In this document: one piece after another, positions 53,744-63,219 of the stretch
Layout: each line of letters opens with the position of its first letter
How positions within the stretch are numbered: the first letter of the stretch is position 1
Assembly: GCF_029320955.1 (NCBI RefSeq)
Contig: NZ_CP119757.1
Coordinates: 186,001 to 250,000, forward strand
Direction of reading: 5' to 3'
Length of the DNA stretch: 64,000 nt
DNA from: Flavobacterium sp. YJ01
Lineage (GTDB): Bacteria; Bacteroidota; Bacteroidia; Flavobacteriales; Flavobacteriaceae
Notes under the pieces: model-generated
Told to the model about the DNA's origin: nothing
The model's input: the letters and a program-made list of their open reading frames with translations, nothing else
Databases searched by the model: none
Program-made: the position numbers and the translations under genes

Positions 53744-54382
53744 ATGACAAAATTACAAGTCGCAATTGATTTACTTACTACAGAAGCAGCATTAGAACTA
53801 GCAGCAAAAGTAGCACCTTACGTAGATATTATCGAATTGGGTACTCCCCTTATTAAAGCTGAAGGCCTTAGTGTTGTAACAGCGATGAAAGCAGCATTTC
53901 CGGACAAATTGGTTTTTGCTGACATGAAAACTGCCGATACCGGTGCATTGGAAGCAGAAATGGCATTCAAAGCTGGGGCTGACCTTGTAACAGTTATGGG
54001 GGCTGTCGATGATGCAACCATCAAAGGAGCTGTAGAAGCAGCAAAAAAATACGGCAGAAAAGTAGTCGTTGATACGATCGGGGTTAAAGGCAGAGTGCAG
54101 AGAGCAAAAGAAGTTACTGCTTTTGGAGTAGCTTTTGTTGAATTACACGCAGGTCTTGACGAGCAGGCACTGCCTGGGTACTCTGTACAAACACTGATCA
54201 GTGAAGGAAGAGAAGCAAAAGTTCCATTTTCTGTTGCTGGTGGTGTAAACATCGATACAATAAAAGATGTTGTAGCCGCAGGTGCAGATGTAGCTGTAGC
54301 AGGTGGTGCAATTTATGGCGCTAAAGACCCGGCTGCTGCCGCAAAAGCATTAAAAGATGCTATAAACAGTGTAACTGTATAA
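53744..54382 (+). CDS. hxlA: 3-hexulose-6-phosphate synthase
   Basis: The protein has 212 residues of the OMP-decarboxylase-like fold. LQVAIDLLTTEAALELAAKV at the start, FADMKTADTG with the DxKxxD motif, and VAGGVNIDTIKDVVAAGADV near the end are typical. It condenses formaldehyde with ribulose-5-phosphate. It runs with PHI, and a terminator follows before gnd. Confidence 0.95.
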   Translation: MTKLQVAIDLLTTEAALELAAKVAPYVDIIELGTPLIKAEGLSVVTAMKAAFPDKLVFADMKTADTGALEAEMAFKAGADLVTVMGAVDDATIKGAVEAAKKYGRKVVVDTIGVKGRVQRAKEVTAFGVAFVELHAGLDEQALPGYSVQTLISEGREAKVPFSVAGGVNIDTIKDVVAAGADVAVAGGAIYGAKDPAAAAKALKDAINSVTV

Positions 54383-54393
54383 TACTTTATCCT

Positions 54394-54434
54394 TTAAGGC
54401 TGGACTATATCTATAGCTTCCAGCCTTAATTTTT
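54394..54434 (+). terminator. Hairpin between hxlA and gnd
   Basis: TTAAGGCTGGA (54394-54404) pairs with TCCAGCCTTAA (54419-54429), then five T. It may partly separate the hxl pair from gnd-zwf-pgl or reduce their level. Confidence 0.8.
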
Positions 54435-54464
54435 CAATAATAAATTTAGATTACTATAACCATT

Positions 54465-55874
54465 ATGAACAATACATTCGATTTTGGCATTGTTGGCTTA
54501 GGTGTAATGGGCCGCAATCTGCTGCTAAATATGGCCGATCAGAAATTTGCTGTTGCAGGCCTGGATTTAGATACAGAAAAAGTGTTGTCCCTTACTAAAC
54601 AGGCAGACGCACAACAGCTCATTAAAGCCACAACAGAAGTGCAGGAATTTGTTTCACTCATCAAGCAGCCCAGGGCAATCATGCTGCTGGTACCCGCAGG
54701 AAAACCTGTAGATAATGCGATTGAAAACCTGCTGCCCTACCTTGATAAAGGCGACATCCTTATCGACGGGGGAAATACTTACTTCACCGATACGGACCGC
54801 AGGTTCACAGAATTATCATCCAAAGGCATTCATTTTTTCGGGATGGGAATTTCAGGAGGTGAAAAAGGGGCACGATTTGGTCCAAGCCTTATGCCCGGCG
54901 GTGACAGAAAGGCTTATGAAAGACTTCGTCCTGTTTTTGAAGCCATAGCAGCAAAAGTTGATGGCGAGCCATGTGTAGCTTATCTGGGTAACGGATCGGC
55001 AGGCAACTATGTAAAAATGGCTCATAATGGTATTGAATACGGCATCATGCAGCTTATTTCAGAGATATACGATCTTATGAAACGCGGCTGCAACATGGAC
55101 GACGATACCATCCAAAAAACATTTGAAGACTGGAATGGCACTGAACTTCAATCCTACCTTATTGAGATCACAGCAGATATTCTTAAAAAAACAGATACCA
55201 ACGGAAAGAAGCTTATCAATGTAATATCTGATTGGGCTAAATCTAAAGGAACCGGAAAATGGACCTCACAAAATGCGATGGACCTGCAGGTGCCCCTGCC
55301 TACGGTAGATGCTGCCGTGGCCATGCGTGATATGTCCAAAAACAAACCCGAAAGAATTCTTGCTGCCCAGAAATTGGTTTGGAATACACCGAAAAGCACT
55401 ACAGATCTGCCTTTGTTGATTGAAGAACTTAAGGGAGCTTTGCATTTTTCCATATTAATTACCTATGCGCAGGGACTGGCATTGCTGACCACGGCCTCAC
55501 AAGAATACAAGTACGGGCTGAACCTTGAAACAGTTACAAAAATCTGGCGTGGCGGCTGCATAATCCGTGCCGCAGTTCTGGAAGATTTCAGACTGGCCTA
55601 TTTGAGAAATCCGGAGCTTCAAAATATACTCCTTGATGACAATATAGCCTCATCACTGAATGATAATCAGATCAGCATCCGAAATACCATACAATCAGCA
55701 GTTCAAAAAGGCATTCCTATTGCCGGGCTCATGAACTCATTGGCCTATTTCGATGCTTACAGATCAGAGTATCTGCCTACAAACCTTATACAGGGACAAC
55801 GCGACTACTTTGGGGCACATACGTACGAACGTACTGATCGTCCGGGTATATTCCACACGCAGTGGAATGACTAA
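54465..55874 (+). CDS. gnd: 6-phosphogluconate dehydrogenase (decarboxylating)
   Basis: The protein has 469 residues. GIVGLGVMGRNLLLNMADQ is the nucleotide site, GMGISGGEKGARFGPSLMPG holds substrate-binding residues, and VKMAHNGIEYGIMQL the catalytic Lys. It releases CO2 and forms ribulose-5-phosphate. It follows hxlA and leads zwf-pgl, the two steps before it. Confidence 0.95.
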   Translation: MNNTFDFGIVGLGVMGRNLLLNMADQKFAVAGLDLDTEKVLSLTKQADAQQLIKATTEVQEFVSLIKQPRAIMLLVPAGKPVDNAIENLLPYLDKGDILIDGGNTYFTDTDRRFTELSSKGIHFFGMGISGGEKGARFGPSLMPGGDRKAYERLRPVFEAIAAKVDGEPCVAYLGNGSAGNYVKMAHNGIEYGIMQLISEIYDLMKRGCNMDDDTIQKTFEDWNGTELQSYLIEITADILKKTDTNGKKLINVISDWAKSKGTGKWTSQNAMDLQVPLPTVDAAVAMRDMSKNKPERILAAQKLVWNTPKSTTDLPLLIEELKGALHFSILITYAQGLALLTTASQEYKYGLNLETVTKIWRGGCIIRAAVLEDFRLAYLRNPELQNILLDDNIASSLNDNQISIRNTIQSAVQKGIPIAGLMNSLAYFDAYRSEYLPTNLIQGQRDYFGAHTYERTDRPGIFHTQWND

Positions 55875-55891
55875 ATTTTAAACGCAGCAAA

Positions 55892-57427
55892 ATGAATAAC
55901 GTCAATACTATAAAGCCAGCCATCATAATTGTTTTTGGAGCAACCGGTGATCTGGCTAAAAGAAAGCTTTTCCCGGCTTTTTACAACCTTTACCTTGATG
56001 GCCGTATGCCGGAAGAATTTAAGATCATTGCATTGGGAAGGGCCGAAAGCTCCGATGAGCAGTTCCGCGCCTATGTCAATGAAAACCTGACAGCGTTTTC
56101 CAGAAATAAAATAGATTCCCCGGAAAATTATCAGCAATTCGCTTCCCATATCACCTATCTCCAGAATGATATTAATCAGCAGGAATCTTATCAGGCCTTA
56201 AAGCAAGACATAGATCAGACAGACAAGGCATTTGGCAAGCGCGCCAACAGGCTTTTTTACCTTTCCATTGCGCCATCTTTTATCGCGGCGATATCAAATA
56301 ACATCAAGAAATTAGACCTGGCTTCCAATGCTGACCAGGACCGCATTATTGTTGAAAAACCTTTCGGTTACAATAAAAGTTCAGCCGTGCAGTTAAACAA
56401 GCTATTGTCGCAGACTTTCAAGGAAGAACAGATATACCGCATAGATCATTATCTGGGTAAGGAAACAGTCCAGAATATCCTGGCTTTCCGCTTTGGCAAT
56501 TCCATGTTTGAGCCTCTGTGGAACCGCAACTTCATTGATTCTGTTCAAATCACCGTTGCAGAAGAAGTCGGGGTTGAAGATCGAGGCGGCTTTTATGAGG
56601 ATGCCGGTGCATTAAAAGATATGATACAAAACCACCTGATGCAGATTTTGACTATGGTGGCCATGGAAGCCCCTACATCACTGCAGGCAGATGAAATACG
56701 AAACCGTAAAGCTGATGTTTTAAAATCGATCCGCCGGATTACACCTCAGGAAGTCGAACATTATACTGTCAGAGGCCAGTACGATAATGGTGCTATTAAA
56801 GGAAAGTCTGTAAAGGGGTACCTTCAGGAAAACGGTGTTGCGCACAATTCTGCCACCGAAACTTTTGTGGCCATGAAATTTTACCTGGATAACTGGAGAT
56901 GGCAGGGTGTGCCTTTTTATGTTCGTACCGGTAAAAGAATGAAGGAAAAACAATCCTCTGTCGTAATTCAGTTCAGGCCTGTTCCCCATTCTACCTTTTC
57001 TTTTGGAAAAGAAGGATTAATGCCAAACCGCTTAATTATAAACATTCAGCCCGCAATGGATATAAGACTGCAGTTTATGACTAAAAAACCAGGGCTTTCC
57101 TTATCGCTTAAACCGGCTGAGATGGTCTTCGACTACTTCTCATGCTCGGCCAAATCCCCGGAAGCTTATGAAACGCTGATACTTGATGCGCTGCTTGGAG
57201 ACCCTACTTTATTTATGCGCTCAGATCAGGTCGAAGAAGCTTGGGACGTAGTGACAACAATTCAACAAGCATGGGAAAATGATAAGTTCTTAAACCTGCA
57301 TAAGTATGAGGCCGGAAGCTGGGGTCCGCAGCAGGCAGATGCTTTGCTTGCACGTCAGGGACATGCCTGGATATCAAATACCTGTAATGAAGTCAAAGAA
57401 AAAGTAACAGATGATCAGTATTTTTAA
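55892..57427 (+). CDS. zwf: Glucose-6-phosphate dehydrogenase
   Basis: The protein has 511 residues. VFGATGDLAKRKLFPAFYN is the nucleotide site; YRIDHYLGKETVQN carries the active-site motif. It overlaps pgl by 17 bp, so translation is coupled. The reaction makes 6-phosphogluconolactone and NADPH. Confidence 0.96.
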   Translation: MNNVNTIKPAIIIVFGATGDLAKRKLFPAFYNLYLDGRMPEEFKIIALGRAESSDEQFRAYVNENLTAFSRNKIDSPENYQQFASHITYLQNDINQQESYQALKQDIDQTDKAFGKRANRLFYLSIAPSFIAAISNNIKKLDLASNADQDRIIVEKPFGYNKSSAVQLNKLLSQTFKEEQIYRIDHYLGKETVQNILAFRFGNSMFEPLWNRNFIDSVQITVAEEVGVEDRGGFYEDAGALKDMIQNHLMQILTMVAMEAPTSLQADEIRNRKADVLKSIRRITPQEVEHYTVRGQYDNGAIKGKSVKGYLQENGVAHNSATETFVAMKFYLDNWRWQGVPFYVRTGKRMKEKQSSVVIQFRPVPHSTFSFGKEGLMPNRLIINIQPAMDIRLQFMTKKPGLSLSLKPAEMVFDYFSCSAKSPEAYETLILDALLGDPTLFMRSDQVEEAWDVVTTIQQAWENDKFLNLHKYEAGSWGPQQADALLARQGHAWISNTCNEVKEKVTDDQYF

Positions 57428-58130
57428 CAATAAGGAAGAGATGACGATACCTGCAGCTGAAATTTTTATCGCTGCGGCACAAAATTCAATACAGCAGCGC
57501 GGCCGATTTGTAACTGCCCTTACAGGCGGCACATCTCCTGCAGCCATTTACAAACTTTTGGCGACAAAATCCTACAAGGAAAAAATAGACTGGAATAAGG
57601 TCTTTGTATTTTGGGGTGACGAGCGATGGGTGCCGCTGGATAATGAGATGAGCAACGCAAAAATGTCTTCTGATTACCTTTTAAATCATGTAAGCATACC
57701 CAAAGCAAATATATTTCCAATGTACAGCTCTGGTGTGACAGCTGAAGATTATGCCTTTCAATACGAACAATTCATTAGAAATGTTTTGGGAGAGGACGGA
57801 AAATTTGATTTTATATTTTTAGGAATGGGAGACGACGGACATACGGCTTCACTTTTTCCAGATCAGGAGGTTTTGAAAGAAAATACGAAATGGGTATCTG
57901 CCTATTATCTAAAATCTCAAAATATGAATCGTATTACCCTGACAGCTCATTTAATTAATAAAGCCAGAGAGATTGTGGTACTCACTTTCGGGGAGAGTAA
58001 ATCACAGGCACTGTACGAGGTTTTACACGGAGAATATAATCCGCAGAAATATCCAATGCAGTTAATTAAACCTGTAGATGGAAAACTTTTGTTCCTGACT
58101 GATAAAAACGCCGCACAAAAGTTTTCATAA
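57411..58130 (+). CDS. pgl: 6-phosphogluconolactonase
   Basis: The protein has 239 residues. LTGGTSPAAIYKLLA, FWGDERWVPLDNEMSN and LGMGDDGHTASLFPD are the conserved SugarP_isomerase motifs. It hydrolyses the lactone made by Zwf. Tail-to-tail with the TetR gene, with no gap. Confidence 0.96.
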   Translation: MISIFNNKEEMTIPAAEIFIAAAQNSIQQRGRFVTALTGGTSPAAIYKLLATKSYKEKIDWNKVFVFWGDERWVPLDNEMSNAKMSSDYLLNHVSIPKANIFPMYSSGVTAEDYAFQYEQFIRNVLGEDGKFDFIFLGMGDDGHTASLFPDQEVLKENTKWVSAYYLKSQNMNRITLTAHLINKAREIVVLTFGESKSQALYEVLHGEYNPQKYPMQLIKPVDGKLLFLTDKNAAQKFS

Positions 58131-58742
58131 TTATCCGTTGCGCAGAATAGTATAAAAATAGTCCTTTAATTCTGTATATACTGTCTGCTTATCGCGGAGT
58201 TCTGATTCCTGCCAGTCAAGCAGATCCGTGATAAATGGGCTTCCCGAAAAAATCCTGGGTACAAAGGCTATTATATTGAGTGTTACAACATCGACATTTA
58301 CCGTTTTAAAAAGACCCTCTGCCATACCCTCAAGGATTATAGTTTTAATCAGTTCATACTTTTTGCGGGTAGCCTGCGTAATTACTTCTTTAATCGAATC
58401 GTGATGTAAAAGGGTTATCTCCCGGCTAAGCAGGCGATGGAAGCTGCGATGGCTGTCAATATAGCTGCCATAAATTTCGAGGAAAGCATCTAATTTTTTA
58501 TCTGCAGGTTTGCTGTTGTCCATTTTTGTGAGTGCCAGTTCATAGGCCGAAAACCTTCTCTTAAAAATAGTAAGATACAAATTCTCCTTCGAGCCAAAAT
58601 GATAGTTGACCAAAGCCAGGTTCACACCTGCTGCCTTTGCTATGTCCCTAATGGAGGTATCGCTGTAACCTCTATCTGAGAATAAAGATTCGGCAGTTTC
58701 CAGAAGAACTTTTTTTATGGCCGTAATATTGTCTTTTTCCAT
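58131..58742 (-). CDS. TetR-family regulator
   Basis: The protein has 203 residues. The HTH is RDIAKAAGVNLALVNYHFGS, with SKENLYLTIFKRRF after it. The C-terminal part is a TetR-type ligand domain. It converges on pgl. Inverted repeats in the region upstream of its start (58980-58994) may be its operator. Confidence 0.93.
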   Translation of the reverse strand: MEKDNITAIKKVLLETAESLFSDRGYSDTSIRDIAKAAGVNLALVNYHFGSKENLYLTIFKRRFSAYELALTKMDNSKPADKKLDAFLEIYGSYIDSHRSFHRLLSREITLLHHDSIKEVITQATRKKYELIKTIILEGMAEGLFKTVNVDVVTLNIIAFVPRIFSGSPFITDLLDWQESELRDKQTVYTELKDYFYTILRNG

Positions 58743-59211
58743 GTTATTGTTACTTGTAAGGTCTCAGATCAAACTTTTTTTCAAATGTTATCACAATGTT
58801 TTTTTAAATAAGCATCTAAAAATGCCCTGAATAATAAGAAATACTACTGTGAGGCTAAGTTAAGGCGATATCAGACAGGTACCAATAAACTAGATTAAGA
58901 AAAATTCAAATAACATCCTGTAAAAACGAACAGATTTGAAGTACAGAAAAGCCTTGTATAATAGATTTTCCTTAAGCTAGATTAAGACTTAATCTTAAAA
59001 TAGTTTAAGCACCAGCAGTTTATGATTGCTTAATTTTGAAGCATTAGAGTTACACTGGATAATTACAGGGATTTTAACTGAATTCCATGAATAAGTACAA
59101 ATACTCAAGTACATCTAAAGTGGTTCAGATAAGCGTCTCAACAAGTTTAAGCTGCTCCTTATGCTTTAACTCTGCAAAAAAAATAAACTAAAACTAATAG
59201 GAATTAATTAA
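58743..59211. other. Gap with inverted repeats between TetR and the IS6 element
   Basis: No protein frame of note. The palindrome GATTAAG-A-CTTAATC is at 58980-58994; related TTAAG-bearing pieces occur at 58856, 58889 (CTAGATTAAG) and 58975 (CTAGATTAAG), and TAGTTTAAG near 59001. This repetition suggests an operator region. Confidence 0.5.
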
Positions 59212-59346
59212 ATGAAACGTAAAGAAAATATTGTGATCATTGGTGGGGGATTTGCAGGTGTAAATGCTGCTAAAAAAATACTGCAGATCAATACAAACAG
59301 TTTTGTCGGTTCTGTCGCATCTGTCAGAATCAAATATAAAAATTGA
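59212..59346 (+). pseudogene. NDH-2-like oxidoreductase, N-terminal stub cut by the IS6 element
   Basis: Frame: MKRKENIVIIGGGFAGVNAA, then KKILQINTNSFVG, an FAD-binding start typical of type II NADH dehydrogenases. At 59308 it enters the IS inverted repeat and stops at 59346. The rest of the gene is gone. Confidence 0.8.
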
Positions 59347-60081
59347 AGTAATTTAAAAGTTAGCCCGCCAATTTACAGAATGATTTAAACATAGTCATCC
59401 TTGGTCTAACCATTTGATTCTTTCTCAGCATATGCACAACTTCAATTCCGCTCAATGTTCGTCTTGCCGATTCAAAACTTTTAAAGCCTAACCCATTTTG
59501 TATCCTCCATTTTATAAATCGATGGTCCTGTTCGACAATATTGTTGAGATATTTACACTGCCGGATTTTAATCTTTGTGAATGAACGTTTGTTATAGACT
59601 TTGATAGCGGCAGTATTAGAACCGCTTTTATCAATGTTTACTACTCTTGGTCTGTAGTTATTACTAATTGCTTTAATTAGAAATGACTGCGCACTCATTC
59701 TTTGTCTTTTTCTGGTCAAAAGAAAATCAACCGTATTGCCTAATTTATCTACTGCCCTATATAAATAACACCAAATACCTTTTACTTTGATGTAGGTCTC
59801 ATCCAATCTCCAACTCTCCCCCACTCTGCCTTTTCTCTTCTTCATTTCTGCCTCAAGCAAAGGTGCAAACTTGTAAACCCAACGCTGAATCGTCGCATGA
59901 TCCACAATGACTCCTCTAATCTTCATTAGTTCTTCAACATCACGGTAACTAAGTGTAAATCTTAGCTTGAAATATACTGCCTGAAGAATTATGTATTTTG
60001 GATAACAATGACCTTTAGTATTCATCTTTTGATCGGTTTAAAATTCTAAAGATAAAAGTTATTCCCAGATGCGACAGAACC
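59308..60081. mobile_element. IS6-family insertion sequence
   Basis: GGTTCTGTCGCATCTG at 59308-59323 is the left inverted repeat and CAGATGCGACAGAACC at 60066-60081 the right, a perfect 16-bp match. They flank one transposase gene. The 8-bp flanks (gttttgtc and actatcta) do not match, so no target duplication is present. Confidence 0.9.
59360..60025 (-). CDS. IS6-family transposase
   Basis: The protein has 221 residues. WRLDETYIKVKGIWCYLYRA, VVNIDKSGSNTAA and NNIVEQDHRFIKWR carry the DDE residues and flanking motifs of the IS6/IS26 group. An N-terminal HTH-like part precedes. Copy-in transposition by this family joins DNA segments without a target duplication on both sides. Confidence 0.95.
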   Translation of the reverse strand: MNTKGHCYPKYIILQAVYFKLRFTLSYRDVEELMKIRGVIVDHATIQRWVYKFAPLLEAEMKKRKGRVGESWRLDETYIKVKGIWCYLYRAVDKLGNTVDFLLTRKRQRMSAQSFLIKAISNNYRPRVVNIDKSGSNTAAIKVYNKRSFTKIKIRQCKYLNNIVEQDHRFIKWRIQNGLGFKSFESARRTLSGIEVVHMLRKNQMVRPRMTMFKSFCKLAG

Positions 60082-60273
60082 ACTATCTATCATAAGTACA
60101 AAAAGCGTTACGGTTCCAAACGTATTGCTGCAGAACTCCAATTTATGGGATATAAAATATCATCCACGACAGTCTACAAATACATGCACGAACTGGATCT
60201 GCCTGTCAAGACAAAAAAAATTAAAGGAAATCCGGCATATCAAATATCTGTAAGGAATCTGAGCGGGCATTGA
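60082..60273 (+). pseudogene. IS3-family orfB fragment
   Basis: The frame YHKYKKRYGSKRIAAELQFM, then GYKISSTTVYKYMHELDLPV and a stop, is the HTH_21-type region before the integrase core of IS3 orfB. Both ends are lost; its left end is at the IS6 repeat. Confidence 0.75.
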
Positions 60274-60343
60274 ATTTTATCAGCAGTGCAACATCCCTAT
60301 AGCGAATGCGTTTATCACATGTGCCCCTCAAGCCGAAAGCTGC

Positions 60344-60384
<41 letters not shown>

Positions 60385-60437
60385 GAACACGTTCAAAAAA
60401 AACAATGTTCTTTCCTTGTGCAGCAAAATCGCAGTAA

Positions 60438-60596
60438 TTAAAGCGGCGGCAAAAACAGTATAACGCATAACATAATCAGGCCGTAAATGGCAAACAGCAC
60501 AAAAAGCTCTCTTTTATGCCGTCGCCTAATCTGAGCCAGTCTTGCTTTGAGTGCAGCCTTTTCTGACGCAATAATATCAAGGTATCTGTCTGGCAT
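60438..60596 (-). CDS. Small single-helix membrane protein
   Basis: The 52-residue frame, MPDRYLDIIASEKAALKARL onward, has a basic helical part (AQIRRRHKRE) and one membrane helix (LFVLFAIYGLIMLCVILF). It lies 47 bp after the 401-residue exported protein gene and probably shares its transcript. Confidence 0.6.
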   Translation of the reverse strand: MPDRYLDIIASEKAALKARLAQIRRRHKRELFVLFAIYGLIMLCVILFLPPL

Positions 60597-60643
60597 GTCT
60601 ACAAAAATCTAAAAATGCATATACATTTATCGGTCCCATTTTT

Positions 60644-61849
60644 CTAAAATCCAGGCAGCACCTGAACACCGACCACCACTTTGCTGCTTCTGATTTTCTC
60701 ATCGCTTCCGAAAGCATTCACTATTGCCGATATTCGGAACTGGTTGAGCATCGTCACTCCTGCTATTATCTTCCCGTTGAGAAATGGCTTTTCGTTATTG
60801 AGTCCCAGATTATTATAAAATTCATTTGTTCCTACGGTATAATTTGCATTTCCCTGCAGAAAAAAATTGAACTTCTTATTATCGGAAGAAATACCAAGAT
60901 AGGCATTCAGCCCAGCTGTGCCATTTCCTGTAGACGTATTGACATTGCTGCTAAATCCTTCCAGATCCATCGCTCCTCTTAAATTGGCATATCCATAAAA
61001 TGTGATCTGGTCACCGTTATTCTGGTTTGTTGTAAAAACTGGCAGGATTACGTCGAGATAAAAGTTGCCCCCTCCGTTTATCAGGCGGCTGAAAGCTTCC
61101 TGTTCGGTTTTCTTCTTTGTCTGTTCATCTGGCGCTTCTTGCGTATCGGCGCTCTTGCTGTTGGAAATCGAAAGCACACTGCCAAAGGATACGCGCAGCG
61201 CCCACATATTATCTGTTACCACTTCTGTCTGTACTGCGGAAGCATCACTGTTGGCGTTTAAGGCAAAAGAGTTCAGCAGTATGGTTTTATCAGTCTTATT
61301 GCTGTACATATCGTGAAAAAACTTTTTACGGTTAATTTTTTTCCATGAAGGAAAAAACCATGGAAATTTACCGAAAGCAGCCACTGTTTCATCCCTTTCA
61401 ATCTCAAGGGCCGCTATTTCCTTTCTCTTTTTTGCTATCAGATTGTAAATGGAATCTATCTGTCCAAGCGTAAGCTTGTCGCTTTTCAGGCCTTGGGCGT
61501 ATACATTATTGATGGTATCCCTTTTCTGATTGATCAATTTATTGAAAAGTTCGCTATAATCTTTTTTCGCATCTACATTTCCGTAAATCTGAAGGGCATT
61601 AATCAGATCGGTGTTTACCTGTTTTTCGGCTGTGATGGCGGCTATTTTATTTATGTCTTTCTCATTCTTAGCTTCCGCGTCCAGCGCATCATTTTTTGCC
61701 TTCAATGTTTCTACCTTATCATCAATTTTTTTGGTGTAGGAATCGCTGAAATAAGACACGCGCTGTGCTTCATTAATGGAAGGTGTCTGGGCCTGCAGCT
61801 TTAAAGCAAAGCAGATGAGAAGTACAGCAGAAATGTAATTTTTTCTCAT
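60644..61849 (-). CDS. Exported protein with helical N-part and beta-barrel-like C-part, unknown
   Basis: The protein has 401 residues with a Sec signal (LLICFALKLQAQ). Residues about 30-150 are charged and helical (LKAKNDALDAEAKNEKD), probably a coiled coil. After residue 170 alternating strands appear (FYLDVILPVFT, QITFYGYANLRGAMDL, FFLQGNANYTV), ending VVVGVQVLPGF, like an outer-membrane barrel. No family is recognised. The small membrane protein gene follows. Confidence 0.7.
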   Translation of the reverse strand: MRKNYISAVLLICFALKLQAQTPSINEAQRVSYFSDSYTKKIDDKVETLKAKNDALDAEAKNEKDINKIAAITAEKQVNTDLINALQIYGNVDAKKDYSELFNKLINQKRDTINNVYAQGLKSDKLTLGQIDSIYNLIAKKRKEIAALEIERDETVAAFGKFPWFFPSWKKINRKKFFHDMYSNKTDKTILLNSFALNANSDASAVQTEVVTDNMWALRVSFGSVLSISNSKSADTQEAPDEQTKKKTEQEAFSRLINGGGNFYLDVILPVFTTNQNNGDQITFYGYANLRGAMDLEGFSSNVNTSTGNGTAGLNAYLGISSDNKKFNFFLQGNANYTVGTNEFYNNLGLNNEKPFLNGKIIAGVTMLNQFRISAIVNAFGSDEKIRSSKVVVGVQVLPGF

Positions 61850-62197
61850 GTTATTTTGGTTATTTAAGGGTTACTTGCTCGTAGTATTATGCATTAGTCC
61901 ATAAGGAGCTATAGCACTGGTTTACAGTTCAAATATATACTTTTAAGATAATGATTCAACGAGTATTTATACGTATTTTTGTACTAAAAAAAAGAAAAAA
62001 AAACATTTATTTTTATTCAAAGCGGCAAAGTCTGCCGGATCCCAAATACAAAAAACAAAACATTCCGATTTACAGAGTGCAAAATCATCACTAAAAAAAT
62101 CTATCTTGGCAGAAGCAGCATCAAAAAACAGAAAATGAAACCTAAATTGAACCAGAAGGCATAATTTTACGTATATTTAAAATAAAGACTCCGCATC
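61850..62197. other. Gap with no recognised gene
   Basis: A/T-rich sequence with poly-A tracts. TAGTATTATGC near 61880 and a T-rich area are possible promoter parts of the exported protein gene on the minus strand. Nothing else is visible. Confidence 0.35.
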
Positions 62198-62482
62198 ATG
62201 GGAACCTCATCTATTATACAAGAAATCCTTCAAATTCTTTCTGTCAGATATGGGATGAGCTGTTCTCTGGAAGAACTGTCACAATTAATTGGCCCGGCCG
62301 TTGACACCTCCAAGCAAACCTCGAGCGGCAATCCGGCTGAAAAGGAAAAACAGGCATTAATACTGGAAACTCTCATCCTGCTCCACGATCGAGGTTTAAT
62401 CTTTTTAGATTCCGCTACAGACAGAAGCGTGATTACAATAAAAGGACTGCTTAAAATCCATAATAGTATTTTATGCAATTAA
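62198..62482 (+). CDS. Small hypothetical protein
   Basis: The protein has 94 residues, starting MGTSSIIQEILQILSVRYGM; the helix pattern with LEELSQLIGP and LILLHDRGLIFLDSATDR, KGLLKIHN suggests a winged helix. No other evidence of function. The frame is clean and starts after an A/T-rich leader. Confidence 0.5.
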   Translation: MGTSSIIQEILQILSVRYGMSCSLEELSQLIGPAVDTSKQTSSGNPAEKEKQALILETLILLHDRGLIFLDSATDRSVITIKGLLKIHNSILCN

Positions 62483-62579
62483 CTTCAGAATGATGCAGCT
62501 GCCCAGCTCATTTTCCTTTAATTGGAATGAAACGCTACGCGGTCAACCCTTCTTTTTTTTACCACCAGATTGAGCCTCA

Positions 62580-63097
62580 TGGTCATTGACAATAGAAGAA
62601 CGAAAGGTTTTGAGCTCGATCTTACAGTCGGGATTATCTGCGACCATCCCCACAAATTTACCTGACCTTAAAGACGGAATCTTCGATGGCGGCACTGCGG
62701 CTTTGAGCTGTCTGGGTACGGCTGCCAGCCTTATGATTATGATAACGAAACATTGGGCACATTTCTGCTTCCATTTGCATTTCAATATACCGGCAGTTCA
62801 CTGCTCAGCATTTCAATTGTGGTGGGATTTTGGGGTATTATGTATGGACCATGCTTCCTAATTGGCGTCGGCCATATGGTATCGGCTGCATCTGATGCAA
62901 AAGAATTTGCGAACAGTCTTCAGACTTCGTTTGGAAATCTTGGTGTTTCCCTAGGTACTTCTATAGACGGGTGGTTTATTAATCATTACGGAATATCAAT
63001 TACGCCATGGATTGGTCTGGCTTTCGGTGCACTGGCTGTAATTGTAATTTTTTGGAGAGCCTCGCTGGATAGAGCTATTAAAGCTGAGTACCTTTAA
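62580..63097 (+). pseudogene. MFS transporter C-terminal remnant
   Basis: The second frame (62753-63097) reads GTFLLPFAFQYTGSSLLSIS onward, with FLIGVGHMVSAASDAKEFA, the C-terminal helices of an MFS efflux protein. The first (62586-62861) overlaps in another phase with transport-like pieces (AALSCLGTAASLMIMITKHW). A frameshift near 62750 and the missing front mark it as a remnant. Confidence 0.6.
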
Positions 63098-63219
63098 GAT
63101 TTGTAAAAAATATTATTCAAAATTGAAGTCTTTGAAGACCGCATTTTTTTTGAGAAAAGTGTATATAATTTGATTCTTTTGTATAGCATACTCAGGATGG
63201 ACTTGATTCTATTTTTAAA

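Noticed and set aside
62543..62785. Minus-strand frame of 80 codons opposite the MFS remnant
   Set aside because: The first half is opposite to the MFS remnant frame and the start is low in quality; the C-terminal part (KIELKTFRSSIVNDHEAQSG) is not recognised, so it is not listed.
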